Source of the DNA: Paenibacillus sp. P25
GTDB taxonomy: Bacteria > Bacillota > Bacilli > Paenibacillales > NBRC-103111
Reading direction: 5' to 3'
NCBI GenBank assembly: GCA_024704175.1
Contig: CP085629.1
Span: 1,798,001 to 1,862,000 of the forward strand
Length of the DNA stretch: 64,000 nucleotides
Positions 9,365 to 18,320 of the stretch are shown piece by piece. The notes under the pieces were generated by a model, which was given only the letters and a program-made list of their open reading frames with translations, was not told where the DNA came from and did not search any database. Positions within the stretch are counted from its first letter, which is position 1. Every line of letters starts with the position of its first letter. A program made the position numbers and the translations under genes.

Positions 9365-9413
9365 CAATATCCTCCTAATGTACTACCGGGCGCGTTCGGC
9401 AGCCTTCTTCAAG

Positions 9414-10151
9414 CTATCCCTCACTCAGTCGCCGGTCCGCTTCACCCAGTACTTCACCGATGGAGGAGTGGATCACCAGGTCCGCGTAATGATCAAGAGG
9501 AGTAGGTTCCCGATTGACAATAACGAGCTTGGCGCCGCGCTGCTTTGCCTGCTTGGGCAATTGATTGGCCGGGCTGACTTGGAGCGATGAGCCCAGGACG
9601 ATAAAAAGGTCGGCGCTTTCCACTAAACGCTCGGCAAGATCAAGTGCAGCGTGCGGGAGCATTTCGCCGAACAAGACCACATTCGGACGTATAAATCCTC
9701 CGCAGCTGCAAACCGTTAAGGGATCCGGGGGCAGATAGAGCCGTGATTCGTATTGCTGTTTGCACATCATACAGCGCAAGGTTCCGAGATCGCCGTGCAG
9801 CTTGGCAATATGCTTCGTACCTGCCTGCTCATGATAATTCTCTACATTTTGAGTAATGACGCCGCTAATCCGCCCGTTCTTTTCCCATTTTGAGAGAATA
9901 TGATGTCCCGCATTGGGCTCATGGTTCATCATCTCTTGAATGCGCCATTGATAAAACCGGATAAACTCGGACCGGTTCGACTTCATGGCCTTTGTACTTG
10001 CAAGCTCCAGGGGATTGCGGTTATTCCACATGCCTCTGTCGGCCGAACGAAAATCCTGCAGCCCGCTTTCCGTGGACATCCCCGCCCCGGAAAAAATGAC
10101 GGCGGAATTTGATTCTTTAAGCAGCTTGGTCAGCAATTGCAACGGTTTCAC
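9414..10151 (-). CDS. NAD-dependent protein deacylase, Sir2 family (SrtN-like)
   Basis: 245 residues if started at GTG 10151, which overlaps the upstream stop by 4 bp (GTGA). Sirtuin motifs are present in order: GAGMSTESGLQDFRS (NAD binding), TQNVENYHEQAG, catalytic His in KLHGDLG, a four-Cys zinc site (CMMC and CSC), FIRPNVVLFGE and GSSLQVSPA. The enzyme removes acyl groups from lysine using NAD. Overall it resembles B. subtilis SrtN. Oddities are Gln for the usual Pro in GxPDFR and Glu for the usual Asp in TQNxD, both near the NAD pocket. An in-frame start at 10232 would overlap the upstream gene by 85 bp. Confidence 0.9.
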   Translation of the reverse strand: MKPLQLLTKLLKESNSAVIFSGAGMSTESGLQDFRSADRGMWNNRNPLELASTKAMKSNRSEFIRFYQWRIQEMMNHEPNAGHHILSKWEKNGRISGVITQNVENYHEQAGTKHIAKLHGDLGTLRCMMCKQQYESRLYLPPDPLTVCSCGGFIRPNVVLFGEMLPHAALDLAERLVESADLFIVLGSSLQVSPANQLPKQAKQRGAKLVIVNREPTPLDHYADLVIHSSIGEVLGEADRRLSEG

Positions 10152-10828
10152 CTCAGTAGTACATTTTTTATCGACTCGATGGCCCGGTTCTTTAATTCCT
10201 TCTCCGTTCGCCATCTTCGCGGATGGGAGCATCGCCCCCGATCGTCAACAGCATACACCCGCCGCTGGATTTGGTCTTCCGACCAGTCAAGGATTTGCTG
10301 CATTTTATCTGCAAACTTCCCATCTACAAAACCCATGATAACAAATCTTGATTTAATGCACTCCCTTAGAAAACGCTCGCGGGAATGAGTGACCGGATCC
10401 TCCAGCAGGTGAAGCCGATCGGAGGGGACGATTTTTAAAGCCTGCTTATGATACGCCTCGGCCTGTTTTCCATCCGGTTGGCGTACGTTTGAAAGATTAT
10501 AGATCCGTATAATCCCGCTCGGTTCGGAAAGTCCTGCAGTTTCATGTCCCCTCCGGATGACCTCAATAACATTCTGCATGGATAGATCCGGAAAATCATC
10601 GGCGACGAACGTTTCCGAGGTGCCCGCTCCCATTTTAAATTCATGCCAACCCGGAGACTTGTTAAATTCAAACTTGCCGGGATTGGTCATGATCACCATA
10701 CCTAAATGTTCGTTGGAACTGCCTAATTGAATGGCAGTGGAATGACGAAGCAGCAGAATATCCTTACCATCCGTAAATCGAGTCATGGAGGCGGTCACTT
10801 TCTCCGGGTATTTTCGCGGCACTCCCAT
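10148..10828 (-). CDS. Conserved protein of unknown function upstream of the sirtuin gene
   Basis: 226 residues, soluble, no signal peptide. I do not recognise the family with confidence; the MVIMTNPGKF stretch and the overall layout loosely recall DUF1643-type proteins. ATG 10828 is preceded by GCGGGAGGGGA, a strong RBS, so I reject the longer start at 10888. The stop overlaps the sirtuin start by 4 bp, so the two proteins are probably co-translated and may act together. The C-terminus is basic (RRWRTEKELKNRAIES). Confidence 0.7.
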   Translation of the reverse strand: MGVPRKYPEKVTASMTRFTDGKDILLLRHSTAIQLGSSNEHLGMVIMTNPGKFEFNKSPGWHEFKMGAGTSETFVADDFPDLSMQNVIEVIRRGHETAGLSEPSGIIRIYNLSNVRQPDGKQAEAYHKQALKIVPSDRLHLLEDPVTHSRERFLRECIKSRFVIMGFVDGKFADKMQQILDWSEDQIQRRVYAVDDRGRCSHPRRWRTEKELKNRAIESIKNVLLR

Positions 10829-10973
10829 TCCCCTCCCGCAGGTATGGTTTTCCTTATTATACCAAAGGCAGCGGTATCGGAAACGCAAAAAATCATTTCA
10901 AAAAATGGGCCGGGACTGTAAAATATAGTAAATCGTCTTCAGATGAATGAAACGGAAAAAGAAGGTTACTTAA

Positions 10974-11588
10974 ATGGGTGGAAAAGATTCGCTGTTCAAG
11001 CCCAAGACCCTGCTCCCCATGATTACGCTCTTGTTCATACTTGGTTTCTACGTTTATCTGCAATATATCGGCGGAACCCGGTTCACTGCCATTTCCGCCG
11101 CGCAAGCGCAGCCCGAGGTTGGTAAGGAGGCTGTAGTTTTTGATCAGTTGGATCTTCCATGGGGGAAAGTTTTTTTAGTAAATACAGCTCGTGGAGAGAG
11201 GACCGTGGTGGTTCGCAAGAAGGGGCCTTTTTGGCATTCCAATGGTGTCATTACTTTTGAAAAATCGAATGCCGCCGATCCCATCAGAACCATTGGCTGG
11301 CTGAATTATGAATACACCGGCGTTCATCCTCCCGAGTCCATAACGCTTATTTCCATCATCACTACGGATCCGCGCGTCGCCGCGATTGAAGTCGGAGACG
11401 GAACCGATCGAGTGAAAAAACACATAGAGCCGAATAAACCGCTGTTAGTGTGGTGGCCCAAAACATTCATCGGGTCCCTGCTGAATCCGGTAGCTCTATC
11501 GTCTGACGGGAAGCCGCTTTATGAATACCGTTATACTTATCCCAATATTACGGATTCATCCTTAAAATGGTATCCGGTAGCTCAATAA
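10974..11588 (+). CDS. Membrane-anchored protein of unknown function
   Basis: 204 residues with one N-terminal helix (about 14-34) and an extracytoplasmic remainder with no Cys pairs or known motif. The first 55 exported residues are polar, then a beta-rich region (YTGVHPPESITLISIITTD) suggests a small folded domain. ATG 10974 is preceded by AGAAGG. It is encoded alone, at the left edge of a lower-GC region of small genes. No function can be assigned. Confidence 0.7.
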   Translation: MGGKDSLFKPKTLLPMITLLFILGFYVYLQYIGGTRFTAISAAQAQPEVGKEAVVFDQLDLPWGKVFLVNTARGERTVVVRKKGPFWHSNGVITFEKSNAADPIRTIGWLNYEYTGVHPPESITLISIITTDPRVAAIEVGDGTDRVKKHIEPNKPLLVWWPKTFIGSLLNPVALSSDGKPLYEYRYTYPNITDSSLKWYPVAQ

Positions 11589-11637
11589 TATGGCTGGCTG
11601 GCGCAGATTGTAGAATCGTTGCAAACTAACTTCGGAG

Positions 11638-12102
11638 GTGGGATTTATCAAAGAATGTTACGCTGTGTACAAGGCAATGAAGGATATTAACAGATCCTGG
11701 GCTGTAGCTGGCGGATGGGCAATAGATCTTTTCCTCGGGAGGGCGACACGAGAACATCATGATATCGAAATCCTGATTTTTAGACAAGACCAAGTAAATC
11801 TCCGTGAATATCTTCAAGGATGGGACTTTAGGAAGGTTGTCGCCGGGGAGGTCAAGCCTTGGAGTCCGGGTGAGTGGTTGGAATTGCCGATTCATGAAAC
11901 GTATGCTGAGAAGTCTGATCAGAAAATTGAAATATTACTCAACGAATTCGACGGAGCAAATTGGGTATACCGCAGAGATAAAAGAATTCATATGAATTAC
12001 ATAAATGTGGTTTCACAAATGAATTCGGAGCAAAAAGATTGGCTTCAAAATTCGCTTACAGTCATCTATGGAAGACATCCTTGGGTCGAAAAATTAACTT
12101 GA
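11638..12102 (+). CDS. Nucleotidyltransferase-domain protein, apparently internally shortened
   Basis: 154 residues. The N-terminal half carries the aminoglycoside-nucleotidyltransferase-like motif GGWAIDLFLGRATREHHD with the DIEI metal-binding acidic pair. The C-terminus ends in the typical HPWVEKL. Family members I know have about 25-30 more residues between the YRRD region and the final helix (a PE-LLYKAK-type segment), missing here, so the product may be inactive. The start is uncertain: GTG 11638 overlaps the RBS GGAGG, the next ATG is at 11677, and the best-spaced codon after the RBS is ATC 11647. Confidence 0.7.
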   Translation: MGFIKECYAVYKAMKDINRSWAVAGGWAIDLFLGRATREHHDIEILIFRQDQVNLREYLQGWDFRKVVAGEVKPWSPGEWLELPIHETYAEKSDQKIEILLNEFDGANWVYRRDKRIHMNYINVVSQMNSEQKDWLQNSLTVIYGRHPWVEKLT

Positions 12103-12190
12103 TTTTCAAATTGGCTAGATCAGTAATAAAGCTTACGAGGAGCCGCTGTGTTAAACAGGTCAAGACTTTAGAATTCCTAGCGGGGGCGAT

Positions 12191-12406
12191 ATGTTGGATA
12201 AGAACAAGCAGCTAATCTATGGGATTATCGGCTCATTAATGTTAATTTTCTTAAAGCATCCGTTAAATCTATACCTTTCATCCGGAATATTTATGGGTTA
12301 TGTTACCGATTTTATTGTAAGTATCTTGGCATTCATTGGGTTGGTCTGCTTGGTTTGGTTTAGCTCGATCTTAATCATTGACACCGTTAAATCCCTCAGA
12401 AAATAG
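12191..12406 (+). CDS. Small membrane protein
   Basis: 71 residues with two predicted membrane helices (about 7-27 and 36-65) and charged ends. ATG 12191 follows AGCGGGGGC. The next gene's RBS begins right after its stop, so the two are probably cotranscribed. No family recognised. Confidence 0.6.
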   Translation: MLDKNKQLIYGIIGSLMLIFLKHPLNLYLSSGIFMGYVTDFIVSILAFIGLVCLVWFSSILIIDTVKSLRK

Positions 12407-12416
12407 GAGGTCCATC

Positions 12417-12611
12417 TTGGATTACAACAAATTGACACAACGTATAGAGCTAATCGCTCAGCGAATTAGGGAAATCGGTGGGGAAGTACAAGAAATAAGA
12501 ATATCGGAGGATTGGCAATGGATTCCATTCACAACCGATAAGAACAGCGGGATTGTTCCAGACGGTAAGGCGACTGAAGATTTTAGATCTCTTAGGAAGC
12601 TTGAGCTTTGA
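12417..12611 (+). CDS. Small soluble protein of unknown function
   Basis: 64 residues, rich in charged side chains (RIELIAQRIREIGGEV). TTG 12417 is chosen because TAGGAGG lies 6 bp before it. Its stop overlaps the next start by 4 bp (TTGA), so it sits inside a compact operon of small genes. No recognised domain. Confidence 0.55.
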   Translation: MDYNKLTQRIELIAQRIREIGGEVQEIRISEDWQWIPFTTDKNSGIVPDGKATEDFRSLRKLEL

Positions 12612-13021
12612 AGAAAGTCAGATTTATGAATCGTAAGAAAATCATCGTCTTGACGCTTTTTCTAGCCATTGCCATTGCTCCGTTTCTTTATGTGCATATC
12701 AACAAAATGATCTACGTCCATCGAGTTACTAATGATCTGGTTAACGTAAAAGGATACAAGATAGAGGAAATCCAATCCGTCAGAGGGGTATGGGGAATAA
12801 AGGGACCGCCATTCTTTGCGGTTGTCGTCTTTAAGGACGAACCTCTTGTCGAGTACATCTATTTTGCACATAATCAAGTACTTCAGTCCAGTTATCACAT
12901 TACGGATCAGGGAAAAAAGCAAGGAATAACGGAGGCGGATTTAAAGCATTGGGTTCCTTTTGTTCCGAACCACTCAGGATCATCTGACTCCGTTCTTCCT
13001 GTGGCTTTTCTTATTGACTAA
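12608..13021 (+). CDS. DUF3139-like membrane-anchored protein
   Basis: 137 residues with an N-terminal helix (about 11-30) and an extracellular domain with the signature YIYFAHNQVLQ and GITEADLKHWVP that I associate with DUF3139 proteins of Bacillus and Paenibacillus. Function unknown. TTG 12608 overlaps the previous stop by 4 bp; an ATG at 12626 is an alternative start. It lies just before a PadR regulator. Confidence 0.72.
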   Translation: MKKVRFMNRKKIIVLTLFLAIAIAPFLYVHINKMIYVHRVTNDLVNVKGYKIEEIQSVRGVWGIKGPPFFAVVVFKDEPLVEYIYFAHNQVLQSSYHITDQGKKQGITEADLKHWVPFVPNHSGSSDSVLPVAFLID

Positions 13022-13078
13022 ACTTGTAATGCGATGTATCTTGTATTAAAATTTACATACTAGATTGGAGAGGATTTC

Positions 13079-13405
13079 ATGGATAAAGAAATGATGAAAG
13101 GCAGTATCGATATATTACTGTTGGCCGAACTAAACAGGTCCGATTCCTATGGATACGAAATTGTTAAAAATTTAAAGCAAAGAAGCAATGACTTTTATGA
13201 TATGAGCGAAGGAACTCTTTACCCGGCTTTAAGGCGTTTGCAGAATAAAGCTCTGGTGGAATCGTATTGGGGAGAGTCAATTGATGGAGGAAGGAGAAAA
13301 TACTATCGCATTACGGAGATCGGGAAAGCAGAACTTGCCCGGAAGCTAAGACAATGGAACGAACTCCACCTGATGATTCTAAATGTTACGGAGGGGGCAT
13401 TATGA
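13079..13405 (+). CDS. PadR-family transcriptional regulator
   Basis: 108 residues. A winged-helix PadR domain fills the protein: GSIDILLLAELNRSDSYGYE, the turn SEGTLYPALRRLQ and the wing GGRRKYYRITEIGKAEL. PadR proteins are dimeric repressors, and this short form usually precedes the membrane protein gene it controls. Its stop overlaps the start of the following VanZ-type gene by 4 bp (ATGA), so the two are coupled. Confidence 0.92.
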   Translation: MDKEMMKGSIDILLLAELNRSDSYGYEIVKNLKQRSNDFYDMSEGTLYPALRRLQNKALVESYWGESIDGGRRKYYRITEIGKAELARKLRQWNELHLMILNVTEGAL

Positions 13406-14134
13406 GTCCAATTGAAAGGTACTTGCTTCAACTATGTTCTCAGCTTCATTGTAATTTGGGAACCAAAGAAGAACTGAAGGAAGAATTTAAAGATCATTTA
13501 ATGCTGTTAAAAAAGAGTATTTGGAAAAGGGGCTTTCCGAAGAGAACGCCGAAAAATGCGCGGTTTACGACTTCGGAGAATATAAATCGCTGCAGCAGGC
13601 ATTAGATAAAACAGTAAATCCATTTAAAAAGATCCTATACGGGTTGAATTGGATACTTATGGGTGTATACATGTGGCTTATAATTATGGCCTGTTTTATA
13701 GGCAAATTTGATAATTTGTCGTACGTAAACAATGAAAGAGGGGTCACTTTAAGATTCGATGGGGGATTTATACTAGCCATAACCTGATTCCGTTTAAAAA
13801 GATAGGCAACGAAATTTTTCAATCTATATTTTGGGTTGCCCATCGGAATGCGTTTGACATTACCTTCTTCACGACGGCCTTAGGGATTGTTGTTCTGTTC
13901 ATTCCCTTAGGAATTTTTCTTCCTGCACTATTTCAGGTCAATTCTCTGAAAAAAGCAATAATTTATTCTGTAACTGCAGGAGTATTTATTGAAATTGTAC
14001 AATTTTTAACGGGCACCGGCATTTTGAATGTAAATGATCTTCTATTTTACGCTAGCGGTTCGGCATTAGGATGGTTAATATACTCTTCCATTAGAAAATT
14101 CAACATTCCGAGCCTTCGAAAGGTCCAGGCTTGA
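13402..14134 (+). pseudogene. VanZ-family membrane protein with N-terminal permease-prefix region, two frameshifts
   Basis: About 244 residues after joining three frames. The first part (IERYLLQLCSQL to YKSLQQALDK) looks like the cytoplasmic prefix domain often encoded after PadR; the rest is a VanZ-like four-helix membrane domain with HNLIPFKKIGNEIF and the late LNVNDLLFYASGSALGWLIY. Frame changes fall in an A-run near 13508-13514 and near the GGGGG at 13761-13765, each equal to one lost base. VanZ was named for low-level teicoplanin resistance; most members have no proven role. Sequencing error in homopolymers is the simplest explanation. Confidence 0.75.
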
Positions 14135-14152
14135 ATGCGGAATTCCTTCGGT

Positions 14153-14201
14153 TAAAACAAAAAAGCCTCAGCTCCGCAGCTTTAGCGGGTATACTGAGGC
14201 T
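14153..14201 (-). terminator. Terminator of the SH3-like protein gene
   Basis: On the minus strand AGCCTCAG and CTGAGGCT form a stem followed by TTTTTTGTTTT. It lies 23 bp past the gene's stop and also closes the plus-strand VanZ unit. Confidence 0.8.
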
Positions 14202-14223
14202 ATTGCTTTAAGGGTCGCCTACG

Positions 14224-15558
14224 TTAATCAAGGCGCGAGATTAAATCATACAAATCCTGCGACCGGCCCTCGGCCAGCTTGAACGAAGCGGATTTCAGCC
14301 GTACCTTCGCTCCGCTAATATTGAAGTCGGCGCTGACCAGGATGAAGAAATACCTCGATTCCCCGATTCCGACGTTATACAGCATCTTCGAAATTTCCTG
14401 GACTTCGCCTTTGTCGTTGTAAATTTCGAGATGCATATCGATATCGCTCCGGTTATAAGGCATATCCGTTGCGGCGAGCGTTCCTTCAAGCCCGACATGC
14501 ATAGGTCCAGCAGATTCATAAGCGGGGAACGGATTCGGCGTCACTCCGACCTGTACGTGCTTGCCGCTGTCCGTCATATCGAGACTTCGCTCATCCTTTA
14601 CCCGAAGCCAGCCGTCGCCCGCCCATGTATGCACATGGATCCAATCGCCGGCCCGCTCGAAGCTTTCAACCTCTTGGGGAGCGGCCGCTCCGAATGCCGG
14701 TACAAGATCGAACGGGTATTTATGGATCGACGTCGTTCTGGTCAGCCGGTAGGTTTTTTTCTCCGGTACGATCTCAGCAGGCATTTGCAGCCGCGGGTTC
14801 ACCCAAGCGTCGCCGCCTTGCTCTGTACGCACATGATACCAGGTGGTGTTGAAATTGCGGAAAGCCACTTTTTCAAAGGCCTGAATGGGTTGCGGCGCGA
14901 TCATGCCATTAACCGGCAAGTTGGTGAAGGTATGATCGAACATCCCTCCCGGCCCGGAATCCATCGCAGCGGTCACCCCTCCGAACAACAACGTATAAGT
15001 ATTCAGAGTAACGGTTTCGTTGGTCCCTTGCAAGAAGGGGAGATAGCGCTTCGGGATAATCCACTTTTTGCCGAGCCATGTATCGATACGGACCGCTCGG
15101 AACTCCCAATACATCTGCTCCCCCGGATTGTATACGTAGGCGATGGCGTCTGCATGTACCTTCTGCGGCGAGATGCGGTAACGCGTTTTCGTCGGCTCCG
15201 ACGGATAATCGTATAGAGGGGTCTCCTCATATAATTCCAGATCGAACGGCTCCGTCTTCTTGACCGAGCCTTGATAATCGAAGCTCGGCGAAATCCATTT
15301 CGGACCGAGCCATGTCTTGACGTTAAACCATTTTCGCCCGTTCGCTTCCTTCGTATCAAGCACCTGAATCGATTGCGGCCCGACCTTACCTTCGACAGTG
15401 GCACTTAGATTTGGGGTATCATACAGCGGTAAATCCTCCACTATGGTTACGTACTCCGGAAGAGGCTCCGCACCGGCAGGGCTCGCAGATGTCCATGGCG
15501 CCAAAGCCGCCAGACAACCCATGCCCCATAAAGCGATGCGAAGGCACATTTTTCTCAC
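14224..15558 (-). CDS. Secreted protein with repeated GW/SH3-like domains
   Basis: About 444 residues with a signal peptide (hydrophobic 6-24, ending SPAGA) and several repeats of about 75-80 residues, each with a short beta pattern such as VKTWLGPKWI, RIDTWLGKKWI, VRTEQGGDAWVNP and VHTWAGDGWL. This resembles GW or bacterial SH3 modules that bind cell-wall polymers, followed by a separate C-terminal beta domain. I chose GTG 15558 because GAGGTG lies 7 bp upstream. The protein is probably attached to the wall or acts on it. No catalytic motif is seen. Confidence 0.75.
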   Translation of the reverse strand: MRKMCLRIALWGMGCLAALAPWTSASPAGAEPLPEYVTIVEDLPLYDTPNLSATVEGKVGPQSIQVLDTKEANGRKWFNVKTWLGPKWISPSFDYQGSVKKTEPFDLELYEETPLYDYPSEPTKTRYRISPQKVHADAIAYVYNPGEQMYWEFRAVRIDTWLGKKWIIPKRYLPFLQGTNETVTLNTYTLLFGGVTAAMDSGPGGMFDHTFTNLPVNGMIAPQPIQAFEKVAFRNFNTTWYHVRTEQGGDAWVNPRLQMPAEIVPEKKTYRLTRTTSIHKYPFDLVPAFGAAAPQEVESFERAGDWIHVHTWAGDGWLRVKDERSLDMTDSGKHVQVGVTPNPFPAYESAGPMHVGLEGTLAATDMPYNRSDIDMHLEIYNDKGEVQEISKMLYNVGIGESRYFFILVSADFNISGAKVRLKSASFKLAEGRSQDLYDLISRLD

Positions 15559-15674
15559 TAAGCAGCACCTCATTTCTCTTGATTGTACGTTTCTTTAACG
15601 CTCCGGACGGGCCTAATGTTTCTCATCGTTACGATTTTTTTTACCCCATTGCCACGAGAGTACTTCATTCTTTA

Positions 15675-16016
15675 TTATTCTTTATTCAACCCTAATTTTT
15701 CGGTGAGTACAATGATATTTACTTTCTTCGGACCTTTCTCAAATGTAAACTTAGCCCCCATCTGGTTTGTTTCTTTCCAGCCGCCGTTCTCGATTTGCTG
15801 CCGGTAGTGGTCAGGTAAACCATCCTCTTCTCTCAAATGCTTAACGAAATATACTTCTGAGGTGGATGTGGCATTTTCAAGCTTGGCGTTAGCGGGTACT
15901 GGAAATTCGGGTTCGATTTTAGAAAAGATATAGCTGGTTTCTTTGTCTGTACATCCCAGGATGCACCATAATGCTGAAATAGAGATCAACAAGAATAGGG
16001 ATTTAGCTTTGGACAT
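15675..16016 (-). CDS. Small lipoprotein of unknown function
   Basis: 113 residues. A type II signal peptide ends in the lipobox ILGC (Cys22). The exported part contains PVPANAKLENA and a C-terminal GAKFTFEKGPKKVNIIVL; such layouts occur in small Paenibacillus lipoproteins with no assigned role. It has its own upstream region and is separated from the SH3-like gene by about 115 bp. Confidence 0.7.
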   Translation of the reverse strand: MSKAKSLFLLISISALWCILGCTDKETSYIFSKIEPEFPVPANAKLENATSTSEVYFVKHLREEDGLPDHYRQQIENGGWKETNQMGAKFTFEKGPKKVNIIVLTEKLGLNKE

Positions 16017-16286
16017 ACAGCTGCTCCTTTTAATGGGTAAAAATGGTATATTTATAAAATAACCAGATTCGGACCAATCTTCAATTCTTTGTACGAAAAA
16101 AGAAGAAACAAAATCTTGATTGACCGATTAAAGGAGGCCATACCTTTTTACCTGTCGGCGGTATCGAACTGGGGAGTAACACAGAAATCATAAAAATCTC
16201 CAGCGTCTACAATCCTGATGAAAGAAGGATGAACAAAGAAACATATATTAAATTCTATTTAAGTAATCAGATCTTTTCTAGCGCGG

Positions 16287-16314
16287 GAGTCCTTGGTATT
16301 CAAGGGCTTTTTTG
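16287..16314 (+). terminator. Terminator-like hairpin without an obvious upstream gene
   Basis: AGTCCTTG pairs with CAAGGGCT around a 5-base loop and is followed by TTTTTT. No intact plus-strand gene ends just before it, so it may belong to a lost gene. Confidence 0.55.
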
Positions 16315-16428
16315 TTTTTCACGCGGGTAGAGCGCTTTACCCAATCTTTACATCCATTTAACGCATTCCGGTGGATTCTCCAAAATGGCTGTGCTGTAAT
16401 AGGGATGTAGCGGGACAAGTCGCGGGTT

Positions 16429-16442
16429 AGAAAGCGTCTTCA
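16429..16442 (+). promoter_or_regulatory. Candidate catabolite-responsive element (cre)
   Basis: AGAAAGCGTCTTCA matches the CcpA consensus TGAAARCGYTTTCA at about 12 of 14 positions. It lies 140 bp before a sugar-binding lipoprotein gene, a sensible place for carbon-source control. Sequence match only. Confidence 0.4.
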
Positions 16443-16582
16443 ATTTCGTGCACTTTCGTCTCATTTTTGGTTCCCGGGCTGGAGCTCAAGACCAAAGGAA
16501 TCCATATCTCGGATGGAATCTGACGCCGGCGGGGCTGCGATTTATTATGATGAAGAGGAACGATAGTCAAAGGGAGGGGCCC

Positions 16583-18235
16583 ATGTTGAGGAAAAGGAAA
16601 GCGATCATTTCACTTGCTGTTATCGCGGTGCTCTTATCTGCATGCTCCGGCAAGGATGCGGGGCCGGCCAACGAAGACGGCGGGCAGGCGGCCGGTCAGA
16701 ATGAGAAGGCGGATCCGTTCAAGCTATCGACCCCGATTGAGGTGACGACCTTTAAAAGCGTATCGCCGGGCGCCAAGTCGCCTGAAGGGGATACGGCGGA
16801 GAATAATCAATATACGCGCTATATCAAGGATAAGACGAACATTTCGTTCAAGTTGCTGTGGTATGCTTCAGGCCCGGACTACACCCAGAAGCTGAATTTG
16901 GCCGTGGCGAGCAACGATATTCCGGACATGCTCCTGGTCGATGAGGCGACGTTCCTGAATCTCGCCGGCCGCGGGGCAGCTTGAGGATTTGTCCAAGGTG
17001 TATGAGAAGTATGCCTCGCCGCTGATGAAAGAGCTGTACGCCTCGACGGACAACAAAGCACTGGAGAAAGCGAAGTATAAAGGCAAACTGATGGCGATTC
17101 CGAATATCAGCGTGCAGGCGGATGCGATGAGCTTCCTCTGGGTGCGCAAGGATTGGATGGAGAAGCTGGGGTCGCCGGCGCCGAAGACGGTTGACGATAT
17201 ATCCACGATCGCCAAAGCGTTTGTCGAGAAGGATCCGGACGGAGACGGCAAGGCGGATACGATCGGTCTCACCGGATTCGAGAAATCGTTCGACAACGGC
17301 GGCAAGGCCGGCTTCCATAACTTTAAAGGCTTGTTTGAAGCCTACAACGCTTACCCGGCAAACTGGGTGAAGGACAGCTCCGGGAATGTCTCGTACGGCT
17401 CCACCCTTCCCGAAACGAAGATGGCGCTCGGCAAGCTGCGCGAGATGTATGCCGCGGGCCTGATCGATAAGGAATTCGCCATCATTAAAGACGGCAACCA
17501 GAAGGTCGTCAGCGGTCAAGCCGGCCTGTTCTTCGGTCCGTGGTGGGCGACGGGGATCATTTCCGACACGTTCACCAATAACCCGAAGGCGGATTTCACC
17601 CCTACCTGATCCTGGACAATAAGGGCCAGAAAAACAATCTCATGGTTCCCGTCAGCAACCGCTTCATCGTGGTGAAGAAAGGCATGAAGCATCCGGAAGC
17701 GGCGGTCGTTTATGCGAACAACTTTATTGCCGCCCAGCGGAAGACCGACCCGGATGCACTGAAGCTGGATTTCACGATTGATGCGACTTACTGGCCGATT
17801 GGCAACGCGACTTATGATTATGCCGACGCCGTCGAGCGCAAATCCGATATGCTGAAGAAAGCCTTGAACAACCAGATCAAGCCGGAAGAGCTGACGCCGG
17901 AGATGAAGGATATGTACGATAAGGCGAAGCGGGACCTTGCCAATCCGCGGAAGGACGTCAAGGACTGGAGAGCCTACTGGGGCTACACGGTTCCCGCCGA
18001 GCTGCTGAAGCAGAAGTATAACAAAGTATACAGCGAGTATACGGCCGTGACGAGAACGATGGAGCGCAAGTGGGCCAATTTGCAGAAGCTGGAGACGGAA
18101 ACGTTCTTCAAGATCGTGATGGGCGATCAGCCGCTGGACGCGTTCGATAAATTCGTCGCCGACTGGAAAGCGCAGGGCGGGGAGGAGATCACGAAGGAAG
18201 TGCGTGACGAGCAGAGCAAGGCGGCAGGCAAATAA
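16583..18235 (+). pseudogene. Extracellular sugar-binding lipoprotein of an Lpl-type ABC transporter, two frameshifts
   Basis: Joined product about 550 residues, the size of LplA-type binding proteins. A lipobox LLSAC follows the signal peptide. ATG 16583 is preceded by AGGGAGGGG. The first break is an extra base in the GGGG near 16973-16976 (frame resumes with GQLEDLSKVYEKY); the second is a lost base near 17597 (resumes with PYLILDNKG). The central motif DPDGDGKADTIGLTGF, where this family often has a DPDGDGK calcium-like loop, is intact. Two matching permease genes follow. The ATPase is not encoded nearby, as is common for this family, which shares an MsmX-type ATPase. Confidence 0.85.
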
Positions 18236-18256
18236 CAGGCGCTGCGGAATAGAGCA

Positions 18257-18284
18257 TCACCCCCGGCTTTCAAGCCGAGGGTGA
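18257..18284 (+). other. Intercistronic hairpin between binding protein and permease genes
   Basis: A 13-bp stem with one mismatch and a 2-base loop, built from TCACCCCCGGCTT and AAGCCGAGGGTGA, without a proper T-run. Such hairpins usually stabilise the upstream message so that binding protein exceeds permease (inference). Confidence 0.6.
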
Positions 18285-18320
18285 GCTTCTTTCCATAAGG
18301 TAAGGAGGCGAAAGACGGCT

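Larger units (their letters stand above)
16017..16582. other. 566-bp intergenic region before the sugar transporter operon
   Basis: Holds a terminator-like hairpin (16287-16314) and a cre-like site (16429-16442). An open stretch of about 60 codons around 16130-16325 follows an AAAGGAGG but has no start codon and is probably a remnant. Confidence 0.5.

Noticed and set aside
16130..16325. Open stretch after an AAAGGAGG as a small gene
   Set aside because: No ATG, GTG or TTG lies at a workable distance from the RBS, and a terminator hairpin falls inside the frame.
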